Assembly (NCBI GenBank): GCA_949751835.1
Contig: CATKHK010000021.1
Span: forward strand, 124,001-188,000
From: Blepharisma japonicum
Taxonomy: Eukaryota; Ciliophora; Heterotrichea; Heterotrichida; Blepharismidae
DNA length: 64,000 bases
Reading direction: 5' to 3'
Below, in pieces: positions 1 through 9,860 of this stretch (positions are counted from its first letter, which is position 1; each line of letters starts with the position of its first letter). A program made the translations under genes and the position numbers. Under the pieces are notes generated by a model. The model made no database searches. It worked only from the letters and a program-made list of their open reading frames with translations, and was not told the DNA's origin.

Positions 1-997
1 TGGCTTATCTTGCTTTTATCCTATTGGTGGAATGATAGCTTCAGGAATAAACTTATTTATCTATGGAGTTATTGGTGATGAAGACGATGATTGGCGTTAT
101 ATGGTTGGAACTTTTTTTGTAATTGAGCTATGCCTAGCATTATGAAGGCTAAAATTGTATGAAACACCTGCTTACTATATTATGATTGGACAAGTTTCTG
201 ATGCTGAAGAGACTTTAAAAAGAATTGCAAAAGAAAATGGTCAATTTAAAAGCTTTACATCCTATCACCAACCTATGCTTCCTATTGTTCGTAGAGAAGG
301 AATAGCCCCTAAAAAAGAAAAACTTGAAGGATTTGATCGCATAAAATCCTTATTCTCCAAAAAATTTAGAAAAACTAGTATTTGTCTCACACTAATCAAC
401 TTTTTAACGTATTCTGGATATATAAGCCTCTTAGTATTTATGCCCACTTTTTTGAGCAATTTTTCCGAGCTACAAATTTACATTATTATTCTAATGCAAA
501 CAGTAATTGCACTTCCTGGAAATATTTTGGGATCTTTCCTTGTGAGATCAAAATTTGGAAGCAGAAATACTCTTGCAATGAATCTAGGAATTTCAGGGAC
601 TTTATGCATATTGTTCTTTGTTGATGTGAGTGATGCAGTCGTAAGATTAATTTAGACAATCGCGTGCATTGATATAATTAATGCTTTAATTTTGATTTCA
701 GTCGGAGCTTTGACTGCTATTACAGCAGAGTCATATGACACTGAGATAAGAAGCTATGCGAGTGGTTGGCACACTGCTTTTGGAAGATTGGGAGCGATTG
801 TATCTCCTATGATTATTGGAAGATTATTAGATACTTCTAATGGTGATTTAATATCTTTCACAATTTTTGTATTTTGCTTCTACTTAGCAGGAATGCTTGC
901 TTGCCTATTAAAAGAACCAAGAAAAGTTCAAAATAAAGGAGTTTTGGAAAAATCAATGGAAATTCAATCTAATGCAAGCAAATCTCAAGATAGTTAG
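1..997 (+). CDS. MFS transporter, SV2/SLC22-like, copy 1 (5' end outside window)
   Basis: This is the C-terminal two thirds of a major facilitator transporter, expected to move a small organic solute across a membrane. The frame enters at base 2 and is over 80% identical by eye to the complete copy at 2370-3839. It needs TGA=Trp twice near the start (DDWRYM, LALWRL) and removal of a 15-nt intron at 641-655, which restores the frame between GDAV-like and TIACI sequence. Hydrophobic helices alternate with short loops, and SKFGSRNTLA is the second-half counterpart of the MFS loop motif. It stops at TAG 995-997. The two copies form a tandem duplication. The substrate cannot be inferred. Confidence 0.85.
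641..655 (+). other. 15-nt intron (MFS copy 1)
   Basis: The sequence gtaagattaatttag is GT...AG with A six bases from the end. Its sequence is identical to the intron at the same place in MFS copy 2. Without splicing the frame stops at its TAG. Confidence 0.9.
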
Positions 998-1150
998 CTC
1001 GAAATAAATATTTTAACCTTGGTTGGATATATTTTTGTGATTCTGTTCTGTGAGTTCTGAATAAAAATAACAAAAACTAGATTTTAAATCTAGGTTCTGA
1101 TGCATTTTGCAGGTAAATCTTGCCTTTTGAGAATTTATTTTGATATGACA

Positions 1151-1472
1151 TAATGCGTTGGCATTATATCGAATTATCAGAAAATTATTTGAAAATATTT
1201 TATGTTTAATTTTTTGCTAACCAGATTTAAATATCACATTAAAATAATGACCTATATTTCTAGGATTTATATTGCTTTTAAAGATTCTAATTATATTGAT
1301 ACCTTTTGTGAAGATAAAAATTAATTTATACCATGAATAGTACAATATTTCAAATTCCAATAGATAAAAATATAATAATAGGTCCTCTGATTCCATTAAA
1401 TTTTATTGCTTTTATTACTTAAACATAAATTTTTGGCTTTCTAAATATTTATCTTTTCATCTATGCCCAGAA
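1151..1472 (+). mobile_element. TA-bounded 322-bp insertion, IES/MITE-like candidate
   Basis: The 3' flanks of the two MFS copies align up to a TA (1151-1152 here, 3994-3995 in copy 2). Copy 1 then has 322 extra bases, after which a second TA (1473-1474) is followed by the same 22 bases as copy 2 (starting ttaaattttaattaatta). Removing 1151-1472 reproduces the copy 2 arrangement with a single TA. A 7-bp hairpin, ATAATGC-gttg-GCATTAT (1150-1167), sits on the left edge; the ends share only weak inverted similarity. No ORF is visible. Blepharisma germline-limited segments are known to be TA-bounded, so an unexcised or ancestral IES or a MITE is plausible. A deletion in copy 2 is the alternative. 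Confidence 0.45.
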
Positions 1473-1649
1473 TATTAAATTTTAATTAATTATGGGCTGA
1501 ATTATTTTCAAATCTATATGAAAAAGGTAGAAAATGAGAGTTTCTTTATAACTCAAACCCGTCTATAAATAAACAATATTATCTCTATAGAGTATCATAT
1601 CAAAACTTCTCGAAGGCTTATGAAATCCTATTTAGTGTATTATCAAAAA

Positions 1650-2010
1650 TAAGCAAGAATATTCTTTCTATAATTCTTCTTATCTTTACGGTATTGATCG
1701 AAGCGAAAATAAATCATTATTACAATTTTTTAATACAGAAACTAAGGAGCAAGAAATCGTATCAATTGAAACTTCTAAGATTTAAGCTCGTGTACCTCCA
1801 TAGCACCGCTCCCAAATAATAAACTATTTTGCTTTGGGAGTTCTCATTATTCCACTAATTCACATATAATCAACACCGTTGGTTTTTCTTCAATAAAAAT
1901 TCCTTTATCAACACCCTGCTACTTAGAATAATTAATTTATTATAAAAACAGCATTTATGTTTTTGGAGGTTTTAACGATTTTATTATGCCTTTAGTCATT
2001 ATGAAATAAT
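1650..2010 (+). pseudogene. Kelch-repeat protein relic
   Basis: Two separated stretches translate to kelch-like sequence. One, near 1650-1785, reads SSYLYGIDRSENKSLLQFF and continues with an 'FNTETKE' type strand. The other, near 1950-2005, reads NSIYVFGGFNDF, a typical kelch strand pair. TAA/TAG stops and frame changes lie between them, and no start-to-stop model can be built even with TGA=Trp and 15-nt introns. I read this as the remains of a kelch-propeller gene lying between the two MFS copies. Short motif matches can arise by chance, so the call is tentative. Confidence 0.35.
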
Positions 2011-2369
2011 CGTTGTGTGAAGACATGATAGAGTTTATGGGAAGAATTCTTGCTTTTTATTGAAGCAAATAAAAAAGAAAATAACTATTATTTTTATTTG
2101 GGTGCGAAGAAGAGAACTAATTCATTGATTGCTAAAATTAGTGAATATTATTAATTCATTAAAGTTTCTTTGCTTTACTTGCATTTTATAAATATTTAAA
2201 TAAATTATTAATGTGATTAGGAGACCACTTCATAAATGAGATATTTTAATTAGTAAACAACCATAAGGAGATTTAGCTTCCAGAGCTTTCGAAGCTAAGT
2301 GATTATGATGATAGCATGAGCTATTATGCAAATCATACTTAAAGCTTACTAAAAATTACTAGTCTTTAA

Positions 2370-3839
2370 ATGGATGAAGCTATGGTTCTAGTTGGAGTTT
2401 ACTTAGATAAATTAGGATGGGGAAATTGTCAATCTTTAGTTTACATTCAATGTGGATTAGTAAAATTTATGTAGGCTCTTTCTGCAGCTCAGGCTTGAAT
2501 GCTTTCACAGAGTTTTGTTCTTATTGGCGCTGGGAATGCATGGGATATAAGCTCAACTATAAAAGGATTAATTGGGAGTTGTCTTCAGATTGGTATGCTG
2601 ATCGGTTCTTTAGTGTTTGGAACTTTAGGCGATAAGCATGGCAGGATTTATTCGTTTAAGAGATGTGTCTGGGTTAATGTTGCAGCCTGCTTTTGTCTAT
2701 GCTTTTCTTTTCACTACTTAATGATGATGCTATTTTATTTACTACTTGGAATTGGAGTTGGAGGAGACTTAACGCTTGCAGGTACAACCTTTAGTGAATT
2801 TTGTCCACCTGAAAAAAGATGGCTTTTAGCTGGCTTATCTTGCTTTTATCCTATTGGCGGAATGATAGCTTCAGGAATAAACTTATTTATCTATGGAGTT
2901 ATTGGTGATGAAGATCATGATTGACGATATATAGTTGGATCTTTTTTTGTAATTGAGCTATGCCTAGCATTATGAAGGCTAAAATTGTATGAAACACCTG
3001 CTTACTATATTATGATTGGGCAAGAATCTGATGCTGAAGAGACTTTAAAAAGAATTGCAAAAGAAAATGGTCAATTTAAAAGCTTCACATCCTATCACCA
3101 AGCTATGCTTTCTATTGTTCGTAGAGAAGATTTAACCCCTAAAAAAGAAAAACTTGAAGGATTTGATCACATAAAATCCTTATTTTCCAAAAAATTTAGA
3201 AAAACTAGTATTTGCATCACACTAGTCAACTTTTTAACATTTTCCGGATATATAAGCCTCTTAATATTTATGCCCACCTTTTTGAGCGATTTTTCACAGA
3301 TACAAATTTACATTATTATTCTAATGCAAACAGTAATTGCACTTCCTGGAAATATTTTTGGATCTTTCCTTGTGAGATCAAAATTTGGAAGAAGAAATAC
3401 TCTTGCGATGGGTCTAGGAATTTCAGGGACTTTATGCATATTGTTCTTTGTTGATGTGGGTGATGGAGTCGTAAGATTAATTTAGACAATCGCGTGCATT
3501 GCAATAATCAATGCTTTAATTTTGATTTCAGTCGGAGCTTTGACTACAATTACTGCAGAGTCATATGACACTGAGATAAGAAGCTGTGCAAGTGGTTGGC
3601 ATACTGCTTTTGGAAGGTTGGGAGGGATTATATCTCCTATGATTATTGGAAGATTATTAGATACTTCTAATGGTGACACTATATCTGTCACAATTTTTGC
3701 AATTTGCTTCTTCTTAGCAGGAATGTTTGCTTGCCTGCTAAAAGAAACAAGAAAAGTTCAAAAGAAAGGAGTTTTGAGGATGACAATGCAAAAATCAATG
3801 GCGATTCAATCTAATGCAAGCAAATCTCAAGATACTTAG
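2370..3839 (+). CDS. MFS transporter, SV2/SLC22-like, copy 2 (complete)
   Basis: This complete MFS transporter of 479 aa probably moves a small organic molecule across the plasma or a vacuolar membrane. The model uses ATG 2370 (preceded in frame by TAA), two 15-nt introns (2460-2474 and 3471-3485) and several TGA=Trp codons. The N-terminus MDEAMVLVGVYLDKLGWG resembles the 'DEALxxxGxGxFQ' start of SV2/SVOP-type and related sugar/organic-ion transporters. The loop motif GDKHGR (GDxxGR) follows TM2-3, and about 12 hydrophobic segments are visible. The C-terminal tail is short, Ser-rich and cytosolic. It is the tandem paralogue of the partial copy at 1-997 and differs mainly by point changes plus a short insertion near the tail. 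The substrate is unknown. Confidence 0.88.
2460..2474 (+). other. 15-nt intron (MFS copy 2, first)
   Basis: The sequence gtaaaatttatgtag has A at position 10 of 15. Its removal joins QCGL to ALSAAQAW in frame. Confidence 0.85.
3471..3485 (+). other. 15-nt intron (MFS copy 2, second)
   Basis: The sequence gtaagattaatttag is identical to the intron at 641-655 in the paralogue. Removal restores the frame into TIACIAIINAL. Confidence 0.9.
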
Positions 3840-4028
3840 CTTGCAATAAACATTTTAACCCTTGGCTAGATATATTTTTGTGAGTCTGGTCTATGAGATC
3901 TGAATAAAAAATAACGAAACCAGATTTTAAGTCGAGTTTCTGGCGCATTTTGCAGATAGATCTTGTCTTTTGGGAATTTATTTTGATATGATATATTAAA
4001 TTTTAATTAATTATGGGGGCTTATAAAA

Positions 4029-4682
4029 ATGTTGAAAACACCTGATCAAGAGCAAGTAAAAGACATTGCTGTCCGACTCAAATTTCTTCGTGACGAACTT
4101 CGGCCCATCTATAAAGGAAAACTGTTCAGAACAAATGAAGTCCCAGATTATATTAAAGAAGAAGTCTGCCGTCTTTATGACGAGCATGGTGGCAAAGGAA
4201 TTCTAAAAAGAATTTGCAATATATCAGACTCTCAAATAAAATGCTGGTACAAGTTATGAAAAGAAAATCCTCAAATATATGAAACAGTTGAAAGCCAAAA
4301 ATTAAGGAAAAAAAAACTGAGAGAAGCTCCTGCAAATATAAAAGAGATAGGACCATTGGAAAATTTCAATTCTTGCAAAGTGACAGCACGAAAAACAAAT
4401 AGAAAAAAATATAAAGGTACAGAGGATATATGCGAAATTAAAAATATGATGACAGTGGATATTCAAAACAAATGCGAGGAAATTAAAACCAGAATGGATT
4501 CAAGCGGAGATATAAGTGCTGGAAGAGGATTAAACTATGGACTGAAGAAAGATATTGTAAAACTTGTTTTAAAAGCAGGCCATCCAAGGCCTATTGCATT
4601 GCTACTGGGATTGAGTGAAAGAGTGGTGGAAGGCTGGAAAGATAATTATGAGACGGAGATTATAGAAAATTATCAAGATTAG
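4029..4682 (+). CDS. Orphan protein with two helix-turn-helix-like segments
   Basis: This 217-aa protein is open from ATG 4029 to TAG 4680-4682 with one TGA=Trp (KLWKENP). I do not recognise the family. Two segments, about residues 47-85 and 177-210, share a layout: a helix, a short turn, then a second helix ending in Trp (ISDSQIKCWYKLW and LSERVVEGWKDNY). This looks like the tri-helical HTH of transposase or Psq-type DNA-binding domains, present twice. Between them is a basic stretch (RKTNRKKYKG) that could be nuclear-targeting or DNA-contacting. The gene lies just downstream of MFS copy 2, at the edge of the duplicated and decayed region. DNA binding is an inference; no catalytic domain is visible. 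Confidence 0.6.
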
Positions 4683-4961
4683 GAATAAATCAGCCTTTGA
4701 AAATCTAAAGTTAATTTTTTATTTCCTTTATTTTATAAATTTTTTTTTTTATTTTTAGACGGTACAGTACCAACCTTAGAGGAATTCAAATAAATATTAA
4801 TTCTTTATTTAAGTGCCATTTTTGAAAAATGTACTTGATAAATTGTAAACGTCTTATATGTTTATTAGTAAAACCACTAAAAGCATAAATAATGCATGCT
4901 ATGAATTTTTTAATATAATGATCACTATTCTTTGTGCATATTGCAAATTTTCATTAATTAT

Positions 4962-5452
4962 TTAGACATTTACTGCCATTCCACAGCGTCCACGATAAAT
5001 ATTGGAGCCTGAATTGACTTTCCCAACTTTTACATATAACTGGCCTTTATTTTTCTCATTTTCATATTGCAATATAAGCCACCTTTGAAATTCCTTTTGG
5101 CTTAAATCCCAATTATTTCGCTCCAATAAGAAATCTGCTAGCGACTATTAATTAATTCTTGACTGTGGCCACAAATCAAATTTTCAGCGAGATTACCCAT
5201 TTCTGAATTAATTCAATGCCTCTTTGCTTGCAACTGCTAGAAGTAAGCATTAAATAACTACTTTGATCTCTTATGTATCTTTGTATCAATTTTTTTAATG
5301 GAGCCCAAGAGAGAAATTGGCCCATTAAAAGTAGATAACCGTTTAAAATTATAATTAAAATTTTTAATAGAGTCCCAAGACTCCAAGAAGGCCTGATTCA
5401 TTAAGGCTGCTTTGGAGCTTGACCAATGATTAAGCTGATGGGTAAGAAACAT
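4962..5452 (-). pseudogene. Decayed reading frame, family unknown
   Basis: On the minus strand from ATG 5452 an open frame (64 aa, starting MFLTHQLNHWSSSKAALMN) runs into TAG. The same frame continues after two in-frame TAGs, and after a frame change a clean 59-residue stretch (for example WDLSQKEFQRWLILQYE and GSNIYRGRCGMAVN) ends at TAA 4962-4964. The two premature stops are TAG, which would be single C-to-T changes from CAG. The sequence is coding-like but no family is recognised. I interpret it as a pseudogene of a protein of about 170 aa. Confidence 0.4.
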
Positions 5453-5539
5453 GGAGAATTTGACTTAGATAGTCTATTGAATAGCCGAGTTTTGGGAGGA
5501 GGAACTAAATATTAAAGAGAGAGTGGGCTGGGACTGAAA

Positions 5540-6790
5540 GAAGTGGCAAAGATAGAGGATGAGAGAGACAAAGAATATTTACTCTATTGCTCAAAACATA
5601 GGCTCACATGGAAGGGATCTTCGATACAGGTAAGAACTGAACCAGGTGATAAACTGTAAAACCGGAATGAGTATAAGAGGAGGAGAGAGAGGCTGAAGAT
5701 TAGAATAAGATGAACATGAAGACGAACATGAAAATGAAAAATTTGAGGCGGAGAAAGTCTATGATGAGGAAAAGTCTACAACAGCTTGGAAGAGGAGGAA
5801 GAAATGAAAGATATACAGCTGAGAGTCTAGAGGGAAAAGGAAGCAGATGAAAGATAAAGGAAAGTCAGTAAATGTGAAAAGTATAGATCAGGCTAAAAAG
5901 ATCTTCCTTTCAAAGTTATTGGTAGCTAGACCATGGGAATTTCAAAAGAAAAGAATTGTTAAAGGAGAAAAAGTGAATATACACAAAGGATATATTGTTG
6001 ACTAATTAAGAGGTCATAAGGTCTGGGTAGCTTTATTGCTAAATCTTAATATAATGACTGCATCTTTGTATCAAATGAGCTGACTCATTCAAGAGTTTTA
6101 CTAAAGTTGCTGCCTTATTTGGAGAATTTCTAATTCTAAATGAACGATTAATAAATATTATATCTCCTTTTGTAGTAAGCCCAAAAAGATCGGTAGGGGA
6201 CTCAACGTATAAAGAATAATTGCAGACTCGATTAAGAGACCATCAAGAGAAACACTTGGATCTATCACACTAATGCATCTAAAACTATGCTGCTTAATAT
6301 AAGACTTCTATAAAACTCCAAGTAACACATGTTTGCAGACTGTGAAATTTTGAAGGAGGAATATTTTCTACACTCTCGAAAATGACTTCCATACTAAAAA
6401 TGCATGCATCAGGGACGTTGATGTAGAAATATATTGTCATGTTCTTATTAACGATCTAATTTCTTCGTTTAATCTTAAATCAGTCATCATGACATAGAAT
6501 TCTTGACTGGAGAATAACTGAAGATTCGATTGAAAAATTGGATAATTTCATGAACTTGTAAGGGCATCTATTCCTAAAAATCTGAAAAGCTGTTCCTCAG
6601 CCTTCCTATATCTTCTTGGCAGAGAAGATAGTTACAATTTCTATTAAAATTTTTTACTTTCGGTTTCAGAGAGAAAACGACCGACAATTTCATGATATTG
6701 ACATAGAGCTGTGAATTCTTGATATTTTTCTGACTCCATATTTTATTTATAATGGGGCTTTGATGCATATTCAAAATTTAAAGACTCCCT
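5540..6790 (+). pseudogene. Stop-depleted decayed frame, family unknown
   Basis: One plus-strand frame (codons starting at multiples of 3) is open for 98 codons from 5709 to 6002. It is rich in Asp/Glu/Lys and then continues to about 6750 with only eight TAA/TAG codons (6003, 6102, 6210, 6300, 6495, 6543, 6645, 6750). This is fewer than expected for such AT-rich DNA. Upstream, near 5550-5630, the same frame reads YSIAQNIGSHGRDLRYR, faintly like a Myb/SANT helix, followed by an intron-like gtaagaactgaaccag. The frame is unusually rich in TGA/TGG. It is probably the remains of a gene of more than 350 codons. Confidence 0.3.
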
Positions 6791-7078
6791 AAAGAAAATT
6801 TAGATATACTCATTATAGAATATTTTTGTAAAGCTACTATTTTACTCCGATTTATAAAAATTTAGGTTATAAAAAGCATAATTGCTCTATTCAAAATTTT
6901 TCATTAAAAAAATATCTTTTCATTAGAAACTTGTCCAACTTGTCATATTTTAATTTTGGATATTATTTAGTTAGCGTTTGTCAATGCTAAGTGAATTATA
7001 TTTTTTTTAAAAATAAATATTTTAATTGTTTTTTGATTTATTTATTCATTTTTAATAATTCTATCATCGAATGGAAGA

Positions 7079-8143
7079 TTAATATATTGGATATAATGGT
7101 GACATTTGAATCCCACATGTTCCTGCCCCGTCCACAATAGAAATTCTTACAAATCCTCCTTCTCCCCACTCATAGCCCCATGAATTCATGCATGTGTAAT
7201 AAGGTGGTAAATTATCTAGGTTATACCCTACAACCAGAACAGCCCAATCAAGACTAGTTCCACAATTGCTGCTTATAATTCCTCCTTTATAGTTTTGCCA
7301 TCCCGCTCCAATTGCTTCAACAGCCACCGATACTGGAGTTTGAAGAATTGCAGCTTCCAACGCTGTAGCATTATTTACAGGTACACTTGCATATTTTGAG
7401 ATAGTAACAAGTGCTTCTTTTACTTTTGCTGCGTTGCATGCTCCTGGTTTTCCAGTTGTTGGATATAATTCTTCCGTTGTAAGTCCATTTTTCATAGCAA
7501 ATTTATATGCATTTGTCATTGTTCCACCATTGCAGCCATTATTTCCAAATGAGCCTGAACAATCAATCATTTCTTGCACAGATAATTGGATAAGATTATG
7601 GTCTGTAGCGCAATACTGACTTTCTATAGCTGCTACAGTTGCGTATGCCCAAGGAGCATCGCAATTGCCTTCATTTCTAACTTGAGTTACACAGCCTTCT
7701 TGGCGCCAATCCCATTTTCTCCTAATTTTAAGATTTGAAGCAATCGAATTTTGAGAGATATCTGAGACTGGTTTTTCAGGTACTATAATTTTATTCTTAT
7801 GGGTTTTACTGAATTCTTCGTGGGTTTGATCTGAGAATTGATTTATTCCCATATACCAAGTTTGACCTTGAGAATTAAAAACCCTAATGTAGCTGAGGTT
7901 CTCTCTGAAAATTCTTAGTCTATGATAAAACTCTTCTTCAGTCTTATAATCTTTGCTATATTTTGAGATAAAGGATCTAAATTCTTCAAGCTCAAGATTG
8001 TATTGAAAATCAACAGGATTTTTAGAACTGTTAGCTGAAGAAACAAAATAAGCTACAAAACATAAAGAGCTGATGACTAAGAGGGCGATAAAAGAGTTTT
8101 TTAGGAGGTGTTTATTATTTTTCGGAGAAAACTCTTTTATCAT
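7079..8143 (-). CDS. Papain-like (cathepsin L-type) pseudoprotease, copy A
   Basis: This 354-aa C1A-fold protein starts at ATG 8143; the frame is open upstream only to a GTG. Residues about 14-36 form a signal-anchor-like hydrophobic segment. Next is an I29 propeptide with ERFNIN-type spacing (RLRIFRENLSYI) and GINQFSD, and the mature domain starts near KIRRKWDW. The active-site motif is NEGNCDAPWAYA: the nucleophilic Cys is replaced by Pro164, and the oxyanion Gln by Glu. The catalytic His is Trp300 (SLDWAVLVVGY); Asn320 in NSWG remains. The fold cysteines are kept. It should not be an active protease by the papain mechanism. The Pro (7652-7654) and Trp (7244-7246) codons were checked on the DNA. 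It is a tandem paralogue of 8712-9773. Confidence 0.85.
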   Translation of the reverse strand: MIKEFSPKNNKHLLKNSFIALLVISSLCFVAYFVSSANSSKNPVDFQYNLELEEFRSFISKYSKDYKTEEEFYHRLRIFRENLSYIRVFNSQGQTWYMGINQFSDQTHEEFSKTHKNKIIVPEKPVSDISQNSIASNLKIRRKWDWRQEGCVTQVRNEGNCDAPWAYATVAAIESQYCATDHNLIQLSVQEMIDCSGSFGNNGCNGGTMTNAYKFAMKNGLTTEELYPTTGKPGACNAAKVKEALVTISKYASVPVNNATALEAAILQTPVSVAVEAIGAGWQNYKGGIISSNCGTSLDWAVLVVGYNLDNLPPYYTCMNSWGYEWGEGGFVRISIVDGAGTCGIQMSPLYPIY

Positions 8144-8711
8144 TTTATTTAATTTATTCACCAGCTGAGTAAAATGTTTAAATAAAAATTATGATATTTC
8201 AATTTAAAATAAGTCTTAAGCTCTTAGATTTTCTCTGAAAATTCTTAGTATATGGTAGAACCCCTCTTCAGTTTTATAATCTTTATTTAATTTTGAGGCA
8301 AAGGATCTGAATTCTTCAAGCTCAATATTGTATTGGTAATCAACTGGAGTTGTAGAGCTGTTTGCAGATGAGATGAAATAAGCTGCAAAAATAATGAACA
8401 GATAACTGATAGTGCAATAATAGAGTTTTTAAGAGGTTTTTATTAGTTTTCAGAGATATCTCTTCGATCATTTTATTCAATTAGTTCACAAGATAAGTAA
8501 GATGGCTAAATAAAATATGTTTCAAAAAATTATATTAAAATCTTTATATAATTCTTAGATAAAGCTGCCTGCATTAGAAAATTGATTGCTTAAATTTCTT
8601 TGAAGGATAATATATTAAATAATCATATTTTTAAAATAAGCCACCACAAAACTATTGTTGATTTTGATTTATCTATAAGACAGGTTAAATAAGTTAAACG
8701 TTAAATGAAGA
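8144..8711. other. Spacer between the papain-like genes
   Basis: It contains the 5' flank of copy A, a truncated third copy (8226-8471), that copy's own 5' flank, and AT-rich DNA down to the 3' end of copy B. The 5' flanks of all three copies are visibly related (each has a 'ttcac..a..taagt' type stretch next to the start), so promoters were duplicated along with the genes. Confidence 0.6.
8226..8471 (-). pseudogene. Truncated papain-like gene fragment
   Basis: Minus-strand sequence from ATG 8471 matches the first 80 or so codons of the papain-like genes on either side: the membrane anchor, the ANSSTTPVDYQYN stretch and the start of the ERFNIN propeptide up to the FREN region. One A is missing from the A-run near codon 15, which shifts the frame, and there are further changes in the anchor. 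Everything after the propeptide start is absent. It is a dead partial duplicate, and shows that the cluster arose by unequal exchange. Confidence 0.8.
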
Positions 8712-9773
8712 TTAAACGATTGGATATGATGAATCTAATTGAATTCCGCATGTTCCAGCTCCAGCGACAATCGAAATTCTTACGTATCCAGCTTCTCCCC
8801 AATCAGCACCCCATGAATTTTTGCACTTGTAGTAAGGTGGCGAATTATTCAAGTTATATCCAACAGCTAGAACAGCATGATCAATGCTATGTCCACAGTT
8901 ACTACTAATAATCCCCCCTTTATAGTTCATCCACCCAGCTTCAATTGCATCAACAGCAACCGCTACAGGCCCTATAGCAATAGCAGTCTCCAATGCGGTA
9001 GCATTATTTGCAGTTACGTTTGCATATCCTGTAATAGTTGCGACAATTTGCTTTTCTTTTGCTGTGTTGCATTTTCCTTGCTTTCCAGTTGTTGGATAAA
9101 TTTGTTGGCTAGTAATTCCATTTTTTATCACAAAATTATAAACATTTGTCATTCACCCACCATTGCAACCATCATTTCCAAATGGCCCTGAGCAGTCAAT
9201 AATTTCTTGTACAGACAATGGCACAAGCTGATGGCCAGCAATACACCAAGCGCTTTCTATAGCGCCTACAGCAGAAAATGCATATGGACTTCCGCATTCG
9301 CCTTCATTTTGAACTGGGGTTACACAGCCTTTAGTCGTCCAATCTACTTGACTTGGAATTTGAAGATTTGAAGCAGCAGCTGATTTTTCGTTCGAAACTG
9401 AGCGCTCTGGTACTATAACTTTTTTCTTATGGGCTCTGCTAAATTCTTCGTGAGTCAGATCTGAGAATTGGTTAATTCCCATATACCAAGATTGGCCTTG
9501 AGAATTAAAAACACGAATGTAGCTGAGATTATCTCTGAAAATTCTTAGTCTATGATAAAACTCCTTTTCAGTCTTATAATCTTTGTTATATCTTGATACA
9601 AAGGATCTAAATTCTTCAAGCTCGATATTGTATTGGAAATCCACTGGAGTTGTAGAGCTATTTGCAGATGAGATGAAATAAGCTGCAAAGCATAATGAGC
9701 CTATGACTGAAAGGGCGATAATAGAGTTTTTTAGGAGATTTTTATTAGTTTTCGGAGGTATCTCTTCGAACAT
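8712..9773 (-). CDS. Papain-like (cathepsin L-type) pseudoprotease, copy B
   Basis: This 353-aa paralogue of copy A is read through one TGA=Trp (residue 207, in GCNGGWMTNV). It has an N-terminal membrane anchor (about residues 14-36), an I29 propeptide with RLRIFRDNLSYI and GINQFSD, and a C1A domain. The active-site motif is NEGECGSPYAFS: the catalytic Cys is Pro163 (codon 9285-9287, CCA). Here His299 (SIDHAVLAVGY) and Asn319 (KNSWG) are intact, so only the nucleophile is gone. Loss of the same Cys to the same residue in both copies means the change predates the duplication and has been maintained. A binding, inhibitory or scaffolding role is possible; catalysis by the papain mechanism is not expected. 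Confidence 0.85.
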
Positions 9774-9860
9774 CTTTATATAATTAATTCACCAAATAAG
9801 TCAAAATGGCTAAATTAAGATTATAATATTAATAACTAGGTTAATAATTTTTTATAAAAA

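Larger units (their letters stand above)
998..2369. other. Intergenic region between MFS copies
   Basis: This 1.4-kb stretch holds the 3' flank of copy 1, the TA-bounded insertion (1151-1472) and the kelch-like relic (about 1650-2010). From about 2010 to 2369 I see only AT-rich sequence and the presumed promoter of MFS copy 2. An in-frame TAA sits directly before the ATG at 2370. Confidence 0.6.
4683..7078. other. 2.4-kb stretch without an intact gene
   Basis: AT-rich with a poly-T run near 4740, then decayed coding sequence on the minus strand (about 4962-5452) and the plus strand (about 5540-6790), described separately. 6790-7078 is plain AT-rich DNA up to the 3' end of the papain-like gene. 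No RNA gene or terminal repeats were recognised. Confidence 0.55.

Noticed and set aside
5258-5452. 64-aa minus-strand ORF as a stand-alone gene
   Set aside because: The same frame continues coding-like past its TAG, so it is better explained as the first part of a decayed longer gene.
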